Positions 1 to 7,451 are shown, numbered from the stretch's first letter. The stretch: 16,237 nucleotides of DNA from Oscillospiraceae bacterium (GCA_022769845.1 JALEIO010000033.1:1-16237); one strand, 5' to 3'. Translations and numbers: made by a program. Notes: a model not told the origin generated them from the sequence alone.

Positions 1-1015
1 CCTCCCCTTTAATATAATTAAATTTTACCGCATATCCGCAGCAGCGGCATTTTAAAATTCCCGTAAGCCAACTGTACTTGCCCGCATTATCGAGTGAAAT
101 CTGCCTATTGTTTGAAAGCTTGTTCTGAACCTTTAACCAAAGCTTTGAGTCAATCAGTCCATAATGATTTGCAACCGCAACCTTTTGATTTTCAATTGAG
201 TTATACTTGTTTTTTCCTCTGTCCCTTTGACCTATTACGTTGCATGCGTGCACGCCGTCAAAATCTGAAATACCGCTCTTAATTTCAGCCCCCATCGACA
301 TATAATACCAATATATATCTTCATCAGCCTTAACATAAACCGGGCTGTGCAGCAGCCGCGAAAGGGTTACGTTATCCCATACTTCTCTTTTTGGCCCGTG
401 TATGCCTGATTGCATCAGCTCCTTCGCCAGTTTGCGCAAGGACATTCCTTCGTCTGAATAAATTTCAAATATCTTTCTGACAATTTCGCTTTTTTCGGGA
501 TTTGCAATTAATGCAGACACGGTTTTGCCGGTTTGGTCTTTAGCTCTGCTTATATCAAAGCCGTAAGGCGCAGGTCCTCCGGGCCACGCGCCGGTTGTAA
601 AACGGTGTATATAGTTATCCTTTACTCGGTCCGCTGTTGTTTCGCGTTCCAGCTGTGCAAAGGTAATGACGATATTAAGCATTGCACGTCCCATAGGGGT
701 TGAGGTGTCAAACTGTTCGGTAACTGACTGAAACTGAACTCCGTGCTTTTCGAGAAGCTCCCATATTTTGCCGAAATCCGAAATAGAGCGGCTTATTCTG
801 TCAAGACGATAAACATAAACTTTTTTGATTTTTCCTGATTCGATTGCCTCCATAAGCTTCAAAAAAGCCGGTCTGTTTGTGTTCTTGCCGGAAAAACCCT
901 TGTCCTTATATATAGCAGCGTCCTCTCCCGAATATTTTTTGCACAATTCAATCTGTCCTTCAATAGAAAGGCTGTCCTTTTTATCAATGCTCTGTCTTGC
1001 GTATATTGCGTACAT
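1..1015 (-). CDS. Large serine recombinase, C-terminal part cut by window edge
   Basis: Site-specific DNA recombinase of the resolvase/invertase superfamily, of the kind that integrates and excises mobile elements. The minus-strand frame is open from the ATG at 1015 to the window edge (338 codons). The N-terminal catalytic domain begins MYAIYARQS, with the nucleophilic serine at S9 in the family's Y-A-R-x-S motif, followed by the YRLDRISR arginine motif at about residues 69-76 and a PMGRAML segment typical of the long recombinases. A recombinase domain follows, and the first CxxC of the zinc ribbon is at C323/C326, just before the sequence ends. The start is fixed by GGAGG nine bases upstream. 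It lies two bases after the stop of a small ORF, so the two are probably co-translated. The attachment site and the rest of the element are not visible. Confidence in the family is very high. Confidence 0.95.
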   Translation of the reverse strand, partial: MYAIYARQSIDKKDSLSIEGQIELCKKYSGEDAAIYKDKGFSGKNTNRPAFLKLMEAIESGKIKKVYVYRLDRISRSISDFGKIWELLEKHGVQFQSVTEQFDTSTPMGRAMLNIVITFAQLERETTADRVKDNYIHRFTTGAWPGGPAPYGFDISRAKDQTGKTVSALIANPEKSEIVRKIFEIYSDEGMSLRKLAKELMQSGIHGPKREVWDNVTLSRLLHSPVYVKADEDIYWYYMSMGAEIKSGISDFDGVHACNVIGQRDRGKNKYNSIENQKVAVANHYGLIDSKLWLKVQNKLSNNRQISLDNAGKYSWLTGILKCRCCGYAVKFNYIKGE

Positions 1016-1017
1016 AA

Positions 1018-1131
1018 TTACTTGCCTCCGTTTTTGGCACTAATTATCAGCACGCATCTTCTGTGTATAAGGTTTCGCTTTTCTTCATAGTCCTTTCTAT
1101 TTTTAGATATGTATGTATCTTTAACAATCAC
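1018..1131 (-). CDS. Small ORF (37 aa) directly upstream of the recombinase
   Basis: A short GTG-started frame encoding a basic 37-residue peptide that begins VIVKDTYISKNRKDYEEKR and ends SAKNGGK. Its ribosome binding site, GAAGGAGG at 1147-1140, is among the best in the window and sits 8 bases from the GTG. An ATG four bases further upstream gives only a four-codon frame, so GTG is the likelier start. The stop is two bases before the recombinase ATG, which suggests translational coupling. I do not recognise the peptide; a role in controlling the recombinase or its expression is inference from position only. Confidence 0.55.
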   Translation of the reverse strand: MIVKDTYISKNRKDYEEKRNLIHRRCVLIISAKNGGK

Positions 1132-1314
1132 ACATAACACCTCCTTCATTATTAATAATATGTAAGTGTGACTGCCAAAGATTACAAATTATTTTAAATT
1201 GCCATATTATTCATTATTGCTGCAAATAAAATTTGAAAATAAAAAAATCGGAATGTCGCAAGTTAAGCTTTAAACTTTGACCGGTATACTTTAAGCAGGG
1301 TTTAGGTTTTAATA

Positions 1315-1343
1315 TTGATTTTTAAAAACGACAGTGCTATAAT
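1315..1343 (+). promoter_or_regulatory. Sigma-A-type promoter for the DUF3795 pseudogene
   Basis: TTGATT (1315-1320), a 17-base spacer, and TATAAT (1338-1343) preceded by TG one base away (extended -10). It would start transcription near 1350, giving a leader of about 120 bases before the ATG at 1470. The surrounding gene-free stretch 1132-1469 is AT-rich; I see this promoter and the two flanking ribosome binding sites, but no convincing minus-strand promoter for the recombinase, no tRNA and no clear attachment repeat. Confidence 0.6.
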
Positions 1344-1469
1344 AAAATTAAATGCAACTGTCAAAACGTCAAATTTTAATAAAGATTAAATTCTTGTTTC
1401 ATTAACACGATAATATCAGAGAAATATATTAAATGTGCTGCCAATAAAAATTAAGGAGTAAAAAGAATA

Positions 1470-1925
1470 ATGAATAAATCAATCTGCGGTGCCGACTGCT
1501 CACAATGCGGCTTCGGACAAAAATACAACTGCAAAGGATGCACGGCATCAAACGGATGTCCTTTCGGCAAAAAATGCTTTATAGCTCAATACATAAATAC
1601 GGGCGGCATTGAAAGTTACAGCTTATTTAAAGAAAAATTGATAGAATAATTTAATTCGCTTAATATTCCCGGTATGCCTGAAATCAACGAGCTTTATGCA
1701 TTAAACGGGTCTTATGTAAATTTGGCATATCCGATGCCTAACGGAAATTCTGTTAAATTTCTCGACGACAGGGAGGTATATTTGGGCAATCAGGTTGAAT
1801 GTGAATTTAATGACGGCGAAATGATTAAATGTTACGGATTGGTTGCCGGTATGGACTTTTTGATGGTCAGTGAATATGGTGAAAATTGCACTTCACCGGA
1901 ACTTGTAGTTTACAAAAAACGATAG
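1470..1925 (+). pseudogene. DUF3795-type cysteine-rich protein, broken by an in-frame TAA
   Basis: Starts MNKSICGADCSQCGFG with AAGGAG 11 bases upstream and has eight cysteines in the first 36 residues (C6, C10, C13, C21, C24, C30, C36 among them), the putative metal-binding N-terminus of the DUF3795 family. After 59 codons a TAA (1647-1649) interrupts the frame, and the same frame then continues without any shift for 91 more codons to TAG at 1925. The downstream half (NSLNIPGMPEINELY onward, then VKFLDD, YLGNQVECEF) reads as the normal remainder of the protein, so one base change, probably GAA to TAA, separates it from an intact 151-residue gene. The downstream ATG at 1674 has no ribosome binding site. 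Alternatives are a sequencing error or readthrough; function of the family is unknown. Confidence 0.8.
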
Positions 1926-1930
1926 TTTTA

Positions 1931-2101
1931 CGAAGCCTCAAAGATGATATATAACAAGCCCCTTTCCGTTGCCGAAATCAAAGATTTCTAACGGATGCCG
2001 GGAACCTTTTTGTTAATTTGCGCAAAATTATGAAAGGACCGGACGCAAAGAATTTTAATGACCTAAAAAATATATTTAAAATGATGGTTGGAGTTAAATA
2101 A
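1931..2101 (+). pseudogene. Possible unidentified coding remnant
   Basis: Between the DUF3795 pseudogene and the phosphatase, one plus frame reads MIYNKPLSVAEIKDF and stops at 1988-1990; a second frame opens immediately and reads LTDAGNLFVNLRKIMKG to a TAA at 2099-2101. Both have a protein-like composition, as if one gene had been frameshifted and lost its 5' end. There is no start codon with a ribosome binding site. The last bases overlap the 3' end of the opposing phosphatase gene. I do not recognise a family; chance coding-like sequence is possible. Confidence 0.3.
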
Positions 2102-2606
2102 AATAAAGAATACATAAAGATATTAAAATGCCCGTTATAACGCCTGCAATTATATCTGACGGATAATGAACATATAAATATAATCTTGAAAATGATATCA
2201 GAACAGCAACAGGAATTGATATGTATCCGAATTTACTGCTTACCGACAGGATTATCGAAGCGGTTACCGACGAAATTGTATGTCCCGACGGGAAGGAGTA
2301 ATCATGCGGAACGGGTATCAGCAGTTCAATGCTTTTATCGTTCCAGCATGGCCTCGGACGTGCCGCCAAAGGCTTTAATAACAGATTTCCAAATATAACC
2401 CCCGCCATAAGCCCGAATACAACAATTAATCCTGTTTTCCTATAAGCTTTATTAAGCATTAATATTACGGCAACAGCTATCCATATAAAACCTCCGTTCC
2501 CAATGGCGGATATTTTTGGAAAAATAAAATTTAAAGCCTTGCATCTTAATTTTTTCTGTATATAATAAAGAATCTTTTCATCAAAATAACGTATATAATT
2601 ATACAT
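2094..2606 (-). CDS. PAP2-family membrane phosphatase
   Basis: Integral-membrane acid phosphatase acting on lipid phosphates, such as undecaprenyl diphosphate or phosphatidic acid, at the outer face of the membrane; the exact substrate cannot be told. All three catalytic motifs are present in 170 residues: K78-x6-R85-P86, P106-S-G-H109, and S140-R-x5-H147-x3-D151. H147 is the expected nucleophile and H109 the expected acid/base. Hydrophobic segments near residues 40-50, 60-77, 111-123, 130-140 and 152-169 fit the usual multi-pass fold. It begins six bases after the stop of the ppx/ppk remnant, with a GAGG 13 bases before the ATG that lies inside that remnant, so it was probably the next gene in the same operon. 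It looks intact although its neighbours are broken. Confidence 0.9.
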   Translation of the reverse strand: MYNYIRYFDEKILYYIQKKLRCKALNFIFPKISAIGNGGFIWIAVAVILMLNKAYRKTGLIVVFGLMAGVIFGNLLLKPLAARPRPCWNDKSIELLIPVPHDYSFPSGHTISSVTASIILSVSSKFGYISIPVAVLISFSRLYLYVHYPSDIIAGVITGILISLCILYFI

Positions 2607-2611
2607 ACAAT

Positions 2612-3246
2612 TTATTTGACCTCGCTCTTATTAAAAATTATTTTTAACTTTAAATTTATTCGCGAAAAAATTTTATGTATATTGGATTCGGGAGTATGAA
2701 ATTCGGGAGCTTTCTTATGCATACTTTGCTCCATAAATACTTGCTGACTGTCTGTTTTAACATTGTAGTTTATATCTGTCTTTCTTAAATATGAACCGTT
2801 TGAAGTCACAAAACTTGCCTTGACATTATCGTCAAGCTGCGTTGAAATAATCCATTTTATTTTATCAATAATTTCGCGGTCATATATCGGACAGGCAATT
2901 TCAATTCTGCGGTTTAAATTTCGCGTCATTAAATCAGCTGACGAAATATAATACTTTGCCTGTTCGCCTTTGCCGAAAGCATATATTCTGGCGTGTTCCA
3001 AATATCGCCTACAATGCTTGTAATATGAATATTTTTTATTTTAAATGCATCTATTGTTTCTTTAAATTCCAATAAACTGTCAGCAGCACATTCAATGCCT
3101 TTTTCTGTAAGCCTGCCGTCTTTAACATAGCTTGCAAGTCCGGCAATAATTCTCTGCTTTAATAAAATTTTAAAATTATTGTTTCCAACCTCATAAACGG
3201 TAAGACGCATAGAGTCTGAACCTATATCAACAATTGCATATTTCAT
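2612..3246 (-). pseudogene. Chimeric remnant: ppx start fused to ppk1 end, frameshifted
   Basis: Residues 1 to about 75 are the N-terminus of a Ppx/GppA exopolyphosphatase: MKYAIVDIGSDSMRL is the ASKHA phosphate-1 motif, and GYVKDGRLTEKGI-like sequence follows. The start at 3246 is supported by GGGAGG 5-10 bases upstream. From about codon 76 (TSIVG) the sequence is instead the C-terminal domain of polyphosphate kinase 1: LEHARIYAF, then YYISSADLM and RNLNRRIE, continuing to 2612. The kinase part is one base out of frame: it would join as IVG-R-YLEHAR if one C were restored at about 3006. So the end of ppx and most of ppk1 are missing and the junction is also frameshifted. Neither activity is expected. 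Alternatives are a misassembled contig or two short overlapping proteins. Confidence 0.8.
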
Positions 3247-3424
3247 TTTATACCTCCCAATATACATAACAATATTTTAATACTTCCATGTTAAATCTGC
3301 TATCATACCAAAGTAAATTCTATGTAAAATTTTTTTAAAAACATTATTAATTTTAATAAAAACTTGCTTTTAAAAAAATTCACTCTTTTAACGCTGTGTC
3401 ATATTATAATCTTTATAAAACCTT

Positions 3425-3715
3425 TTGCAAAAGCACATTCCAACCGTTGCCAACACTGACAGTCTTGACTGGAAGGATTTGGCGGTGCCGACCATTATTG
3501 ACAGAGTGACAACAAAGGTAAAACCCGGGTCCATAGTGCTTTTCCACAACGCGGCTAAAAACACCCCGGCAGCACTGCCGCAGATTTTAGAAAAGCTTAT
3601 CGCAGACGGATACAAAATTGTTCCCGTATCCGAGCTTATTTACAAAGAAAACTTTTCTGTTGACGTAAGCGGAAGGCAAATTCCAAACACAGTCAGCACC
3701 GGAAGCATTGACTAA
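3425..3715 (+). pseudogene. Polysaccharide deacetylase, C-terminal fragment only
   Basis: About 90 codons match the end of a NodB-type carbohydrate esterase as in the clostridial sporulation or peptidoglycan deacetylases: NTDSLDWKDL is the DS-x-DW motif, followed by KVKPGSIVLFHN (the LxH motif 5) and GYKIVPVSELIYK. The catalytic D-H-H motifs that should lie 100 or more residues earlier are absent, and sequence upstream of about 3445 does not continue the family. There is no start codon with a ribosome binding site. The gene is therefore 5'-truncated, with the break between about 3400 and 3445. The stretch 3247-3424 holds no gene that I can see. Confidence 0.8.
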
Positions 3716-3727
3716 ATAAAAATTTAT

Positions 3728-3755
3728 AAGCCACGGCAAAAAAGCCGTGGCTTTT
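3728..3755 (+). terminator. Rho-independent terminator
   Basis: A perfect 10-bp stem, AAGCCACGGC (3728-3737) with GCCGTGGCTT (3744-3753), a six-A loop, then T residues. It ends the deacetylase remnant and insulates the DeoR promoter just downstream. Confidence 0.9.
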
Positions 3756-3769
3756 ATTGTTAATAATCA

Positions 3770-3798
3770 TTGACATAAAAGATATGCGGTGATATAAT
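3770..3798 (+). promoter_or_regulatory. Consensus sigma-A promoter for the deoR-family/MFS operon
   Basis: TTGACA (3770-3775), exactly 17 bases, TATAAT (3793-3798): both hexamers match consensus perfectly. Such a strong promoter in front of a regulator gene usually needs repression. Confidence 0.85.
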
Positions 3799-3801
3799 AT
3801 C

Positions 3802-3817
3802 TTGTATAAAGTTGTAT
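3802..3817 (+). promoter_or_regulatory. Candidate operator: TTGTAT direct repeat
   Basis: TTGTAT occurs at 3802-3807 and again at 3812-3817, a 10-bp period (one helical turn) covering the expected transcription start. DeoR-family proteins often bind direct repeats, so autorepression is a reasonable inference. The repeat is short in AT-rich DNA and could be chance. Confidence 0.4.
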
Positions 3818-3837
3818 TTTATTTGAGGTGATTGCAA

Positions 3838-4611
3838 ATGTTTGCAGATATAAGAAGAAAAGAAATTTGCGACATAATAAAAGCACAGTCGGCGATTACA
3901 ACATCGGCTCTGTCAAAAAAATTCGGCGTATCGATTGAAACAATACGCAAGGATTTACTTGCTTTGGAAAAAGCAGGCGAACTTGTCCGCGTTCACGGAG
4001 GGGCAGTTCTAACCCCTACCGCCGACAAGTATTTAAGTTTTTCCGCACGTTTGGAAAGTCAAAAAACACAGAAAAGCGAAATTGCACACACAGCTGCAAG
4101 CTTTATTGAAAACGGCGACATTATTGCCGTTGACAGTGGGAGCACAGCTGTTGAATTTATTGGAGTTTTAATGAAAAAATTTGACACGCTGACTATTGTC
4201 ACCTATTCGCTTGATGTTTTCCAAAAAGCGTGCAGCTACAAAAATTTCAATATGATACTTTGCGGCGGATTTTTCTTAAAGGGCGAAAATTCGTTTTACG
4301 GTGATTTTGCCGAAAAAATGCTTGAACAAATAAGGGTCGGAAAAGTGTTTGTATTTCCGAGCAGTATATCTTTAAAAAACGGAATTTGCGAACATATGCC
4401 GCAATTTGTGCAAATGCAGCGAAAGCTCATTTCGTCGGGCGACAAGGTTTATGTGGTTGCCGACAGCAGCAAATTCGGAAAAAGCTCGCTTGTCAAAATG
4501 TGCGACATAAACCCCAAATTTACCTATATTACCGATACAGAAATTCCAGACGAAATTAAAGACATATATAAAACCAACAATATACAACTAATTACAAGCG
4601 AGGATATATAA
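3838..4611 (+). CDS. DeoR-family transcriptional regulator
   Basis: Sugar-phosphate-responsive DNA-binding regulator of 257 residues. Residues 1-57 are the DeoR winged helix, with the signature around FGVSIETIRKDLLALEKAG and the closing VHGGAV. The C-terminal sensor domain has the phosphosugar-binding loop DSGSTAVEF at about 99-107 and ADSSKFGK at 209-216. GAGGTG lies 7 bases before the ATG at 3838; an in-frame TTG six bases earlier is too close to that site to be used. It is one base from the downstream transporter and almost certainly co-transcribed. It probably controls this operon and perhaps the opposing glycosidase operon, with a phosphorylated sugar as effector. The effector is not predictable. 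Confidence 0.93.
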   Translation: MFADIRRKEICDIIKAQSAITTSALSKKFGVSIETIRKDLLALEKAGELVRVHGGAVLTPTADKYLSFSARLESQKTQKSEIAHTAASFIENGDIIAVDSGSTAVEFIGVLMKKFDTLTIVTYSLDVFQKACSYKNFNMILCGGFFLKGENSFYGDFAEKMLEQIRVGKVFVFPSSISLKNGICEHMPQFVQMQRKLISSGDKVYVVADSSKFGKSSLVKMCDINPKFTYITDTEIPDEIKDIYKTNNIQLITSEDI

Positions 4612-4612
4612 A

Positions 4613-5833
4613 ATGGAAAAAATCGCAGATAAAAAAACGGTATTCACCACATCGCTTTTGTTTATGTTTCTTTATCTTATAAGCTATGTTACAAGAATTA
4701 ATTACGGGGCTGTAATATCCGAAATGGCAGCCGCCGAAAACATACAAAAATCAATTGCGTCGCTCGCACTCACGGTAAGCGCCGTAACATATGGATTGGG
4801 TCAGCTTTTAAGCGGATTTTTGGGCGACAGACTCAATCCGAAAAAGCTTATTTTTTCAGGCCTTTTGGTAACTGCTCTTACAAACTTTGCCATACCGTTT
4901 TGCACATCTGCATATCAAATGGCGGCAGTATGGGGAGTAAACGGGTTGGCTCAAGCGTTTATGTGGCCGCCGCTCGTGAAAATTATGACAACTGTTTTTA
5001 CCGATGAAGATTATAAAAAATCCTGTGTTATCGTGACTTGGGGAAGCTCGTTCGGCACAATTTTAGTCTATGCCCTATCGCCGGTATGCATATCATTTTT
5101 CGGCTGGAAAGGAGTATTTATCGCATCTGCAATATGCGCGGTTGCAATGTCGGCGCTTTGGATGAAAAAATGCCGCTATCAAAATGCAAATGCAAGCGAA
5201 AAATTAAAAATAATCAAAAAAAGCATAAGCCTTCCGTTAAAATATATTCTTCTTATGGCGGCGATTATGTTTGCAATAGTTCTGCAAGGAATTTTGCGGG
5301 ACGGCGTAACAACCTGGATGCCGTCATACATATCCGAAACGTTTAATCTTGACAGGCGTGCGGCAATATTGACGGGTGTTGTATTGCCGATATTCAGCAT
5401 ATTAACAATACAAATAACATCTGTAATTTACAGAAAGCTTGTAAAAAACGAAATGCTTATAACAGGAATAATGTTTATTTTCGGCTTTGTATCGGCATTT
5501 TTACTGTTTGTTACAAACGGAAAAAACGCGGGGGTTTCGGTGATTTTTTCTGCTCTTTTAACCGGCTGTATGTATGGCGTAAATATAATTGTAACCTGTA
5601 TGGTTCCGCCGTATTTTTCGCGTTTCGGGAATATTTCGTTTATGTCGGGCGCGCTCAATTTCTGCACATATGTAGGAAGTGCCGTTTCCGGGTCGGGTCT
5701 TGCGATATTTTCGGAAAAATTCGGCTGGAGCAGCACACTTCTTTTGTGGGCGGCAATTGCCTTTTCAGGTGGAATTATATGCTTTGCTTTAATTGCCGTC
5801 TGGAACAAATTTAGGAAAGAATGCCGAGAGTAA
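4613..5833 (+). CDS. MFS transporter, OPA (GlpT/UhpT)-like
   Basis: Twelve-helix inner-membrane carrier of 406 residues. The GFLGDRLNPKK motif at 68-78 is the MFS loop 2-3 signature. An early YVTRINYGAV segment (residues 25-34) and NGLAQAFMWPP at 110-120 resemble the N-G-x-x-Q-x-x-x-W-P-P segment of the organophosphate:phosphate antiporters GlpT and UhpT. The substrate is therefore probably a sugar phosphate, a sugar acid or a similar anion, but the subfamily is only suggested. Its ribosome binding site (GAGG) lies within the last codons of the regulator gene. A hairpin follows the stop. The DeoR partner fits carbohydrate uptake. Confidence 0.88.
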   Translation: MEKIADKKTVFTTSLLFMFLYLISYVTRINYGAVISEMAAAENIQKSIASLALTVSAVTYGLGQLLSGFLGDRLNPKKLIFSGLLVTALTNFAIPFCTSAYQMAAVWGVNGLAQAFMWPPLVKIMTTVFTDEDYKKSCVIVTWGSSFGTILVYALSPVCISFFGWKGVFIASAICAVAMSALWMKKCRYQNANASEKLKIIKKSISLPLKYILLMAAIMFAIVLQGILRDGVTTWMPSYISETFNLDRRAAILTGVVLPIFSILTIQITSVIYRKLVKNEMLITGIMFIFGFVSAFLLFVTNGKNAGVSVIFSALLTGCMYGVNIIVTCMVPPYFSRFGNISFMSGALNFCTYVGSAVSGSGLAIFSEKFGWSSTLLLWAAIAFSGGIICFALIAVWNKFRKECRE

Positions 5834-5851
5834 AGTTTGATAAATTCCATT

Positions 5852-5884
5852 AAAAAAATCAGAATAATAACATTCTGATTTTTT
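5852..5884. terminator. Bidirectional rho-independent terminator
   Basis: Stem AAATCAGAAT (5856-5865) with ATTCTGATTT (5872-5881), a six-base loop, an A run on the left and a T run on the right. It lies between the convergent ends of the transporter and the sugar isomerase and can serve both strands. Confidence 0.88.
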
Positions 5885-5890
5885 GTTATT

Positions 5891-6745
5891 TTAAAACATA
5901 TCCGCAATTTTTTTCACTGATTCAAAAAGCTTTTTAAAGCCTTCAAAAATATTTTCTTCATCATATATTTTAAGATATTGGTCAGCCTCGAGCGTAAGAT
6001 AACCGTTGTATTGGATTTCCTTTAGCGCCGATACAACCTTTTTAAAATCTATTTTCTGCGAAAACGGAATTTGGTGTAAATCGTGGTGCTTGTCGTTATC
6101 GTGAATATGCAGTGCGCAAAGTCTTTTGCCGAGAGATTTTATCATTTCCGGAGCAGAAGTTTTGGCCCCGCGCATTTCAGCATGGCCTATATCAAGACAG
6201 GCAACAAGAAAATCATCGCCTACTGCGTCAATATGCGCATTAAAATCTTTTGGGCTGCTGCATGCCGCAGAGTCTGCGTCGTCCTTTTCCTTGTTCCAGT
6301 TAAACATATTCTCTGCCGCAATACGCACACCGCACTTTTTGGCAAACGGCAAAAGCTCATTATACATTTCTGCGTTTTCCTCTGCGCTTTTGTGATTGTC
6401 CGGGTGGATTACGCAAATTTTTCCGCCCGCCTCCGCAGTACATTCAATTGCGCGTTTAAGATACGATTTTATTTCGGGAATATAGGTCGGAAACGGTGCA
6501 TGCGACTGATTGCAGACTATGCCGTTGTCCTCACCTATTTTTTTTAGCTTTCTTGCAAACGCAAGATAATTTTCACCCTTAAGCGGATGATTGCTTTCAA
6601 TCAGTCTGCCGATTTTCCGATCAAACCGCGCCATATCAAACATAGAAAAATCCCACGCGTCAAAGCCTGCCTTGGCACAGTATTCCACCGCTTTTTCTTC
6701 GCCTATTATCTTTGACGCCGAACCTATTTCGGTTGATGTTTTCAT
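5891..6745 (-). CDS. Sugar phosphate isomerase/epimerase (AP-endonuclease-2-type TIM barrel)
   Basis: Cytoplasmic metal-dependent TIM barrel of the xylose-isomerase-like superfamily. Counting from an upstream ATG four codons earlier, the four expected metal ligands are at E149 (AAENMFNW), D189 with H192 (CLDIGHAEM), H217/H219 (LHIHDND) and E257 (LTLEAD). It probably isomerises or epimerises a sugar or inositol derivative; the substrate cannot be assigned. The upstream ATG at 6757 is immediately adjacent to AGAGGA and leaves no spacing, so I prefer the second ATG (6745, start MKTSTEIG), although its 13-base spacing is long. It is the last gene of the leftward operon with the glycosidase, and its ribosome binding site overlaps the stop of the AlkD-like gene. 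Confidence 0.88.
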   Translation of the reverse strand: MKTSTEIGSASKIIGEEKAVEYCAKAGFDAWDFSMFDMARFDRKIGRLIESNHPLKGENYLAFARKLKKIGEDNGIVCNQSHAPFPTYIPEIKSYLKRAIECTAEAGGKICVIHPDNHKSAEENAEMYNELLPFAKKCGVRIAAENMFNWNKEKDDADSAACSSPKDFNAHIDAVGDDFLVACLDIGHAEMRGAKTSAPEMIKSLGKRLCALHIHDNDKHHDLHQIPFSQKIDFKKVVSALKEIQYNGYLTLEADQYLKIYDEENIFEGFKKLFESVKKIADMF

Positions 6746-6761
6746 TTTTAATTTCATTCCT

Positions 6762-7442
6762 CTATTTTATTTTAAGTGTTTTTAAATATGCCGTTTTTTC
6801 AGGCGAAATTCTATTGCTTTCCACCGACTTTTGAATTGTTTTGTTGTGCACCCATTTATCAAGCTTAAAGTCTTCAAGAAATTTTACCGCACTGTCATAC
6901 TGCTTTGCAAGCGCTGTGGCAAAATACCACGCAATCATCATATTTACGTAATATTCCTGCGAGCGGATTTTTGAAACTATTTCAAGATATTCGGTTTTAA
7001 AATTTTCATCAAGATAATACGACATCAAAAGTCCTATTCCATAACGTACGGTATAGGTTTGTTCGCTTTCGAGCCAAGCATCAATCTTTAAAATCAGCTT
7101 GTCGGTATTTTTTGAAAAAACCTTCGGTTTGAACATATCGCAGGTTGCCCAGTTATCGATATACGGCAAAAATTTTTCTGTTTCAAGCATTGCCTTGTCA
7201 TAATCCTTAATTTTTTCTATGATAAACGCGTGAAGATTATTTTCTTCATAATACTTATGTGGCAGCTCATTTAAAAAGGCTTGTGTATCGTTATCTTGCG
7301 CAAACTTTTTAGAAAACTTTCGCAAATCAGGTGTTCTTATGCCGATAATGCGTTCCGGCACTATTGTAGGAATAAGCCTTTGATGAAAAGCTTTGTAGTT
7401 TAAATCCTGCAATTCAAACAATTTTTTCTGCAAATCCGTCAT
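6762..7442 (-). CDS. AlkD-like DNA alkylation repair protein
   Basis: HEAT-like repeat protein of 226 residues, the usual length for this family of base glycosylases that remove bulky or positively charged alkylated purines. Recognisable features are RTPDLRK at about 36-42, W98 and D102 in NWATCD (the family's Trp and catalytic Asp), VRYGIGLLM at 132-140, W172 in AWYFATA, and the C-terminal WVHNKTIQKSVES segment. GAGGGG precedes the ATG, starting at the stop of the glycosidase gene, and the 3' end meets the isomerase, so it is in the middle of a sugar operon. DNA repair has no obvious link with its neighbours; this may be gene stacking. Confidence 0.9.
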   Translation of the reverse strand: MTDLQKKLFELQDLNYKAFHQRLIPTIVPERIIGIRTPDLRKFSKKFAQDNDTQAFLNELPHKYYEENNLHAFIIEKIKDYDKAMLETEKFLPYIDNWATCDMFKPKVFSKNTDKLILKIDAWLESEQTYTVRYGIGLLMSYYLDENFKTEYLEIVSKIRSQEYYVNMMIAWYFATALAKQYDSAVKFLEDFKLDKWVHNKTIQKSVESNRISPEKTAYLKTLKIK

Positions 7443-7451
7443 TTTGTCCCC

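Noticed and set aside
1647..1649. TAA as a recoded sense codon in the DUF3795 gene
   Set aside because: Many other genes in the window end normally at TAA, so recoding is not credible; a nonsense mutation is simpler.
5428..5907. A 159-codon minus-strand open frame
   Set aside because: Antisense to the MFS transporter and running through the terminator hairpin; no ribosome binding site.
6083..6547. A 154-codon plus-strand open frame
   Set aside because: Antisense to the sugar isomerase, whose metal ligands are all conserved; composition rich in Cys, Phe and Arg is typical of a shadow frame.
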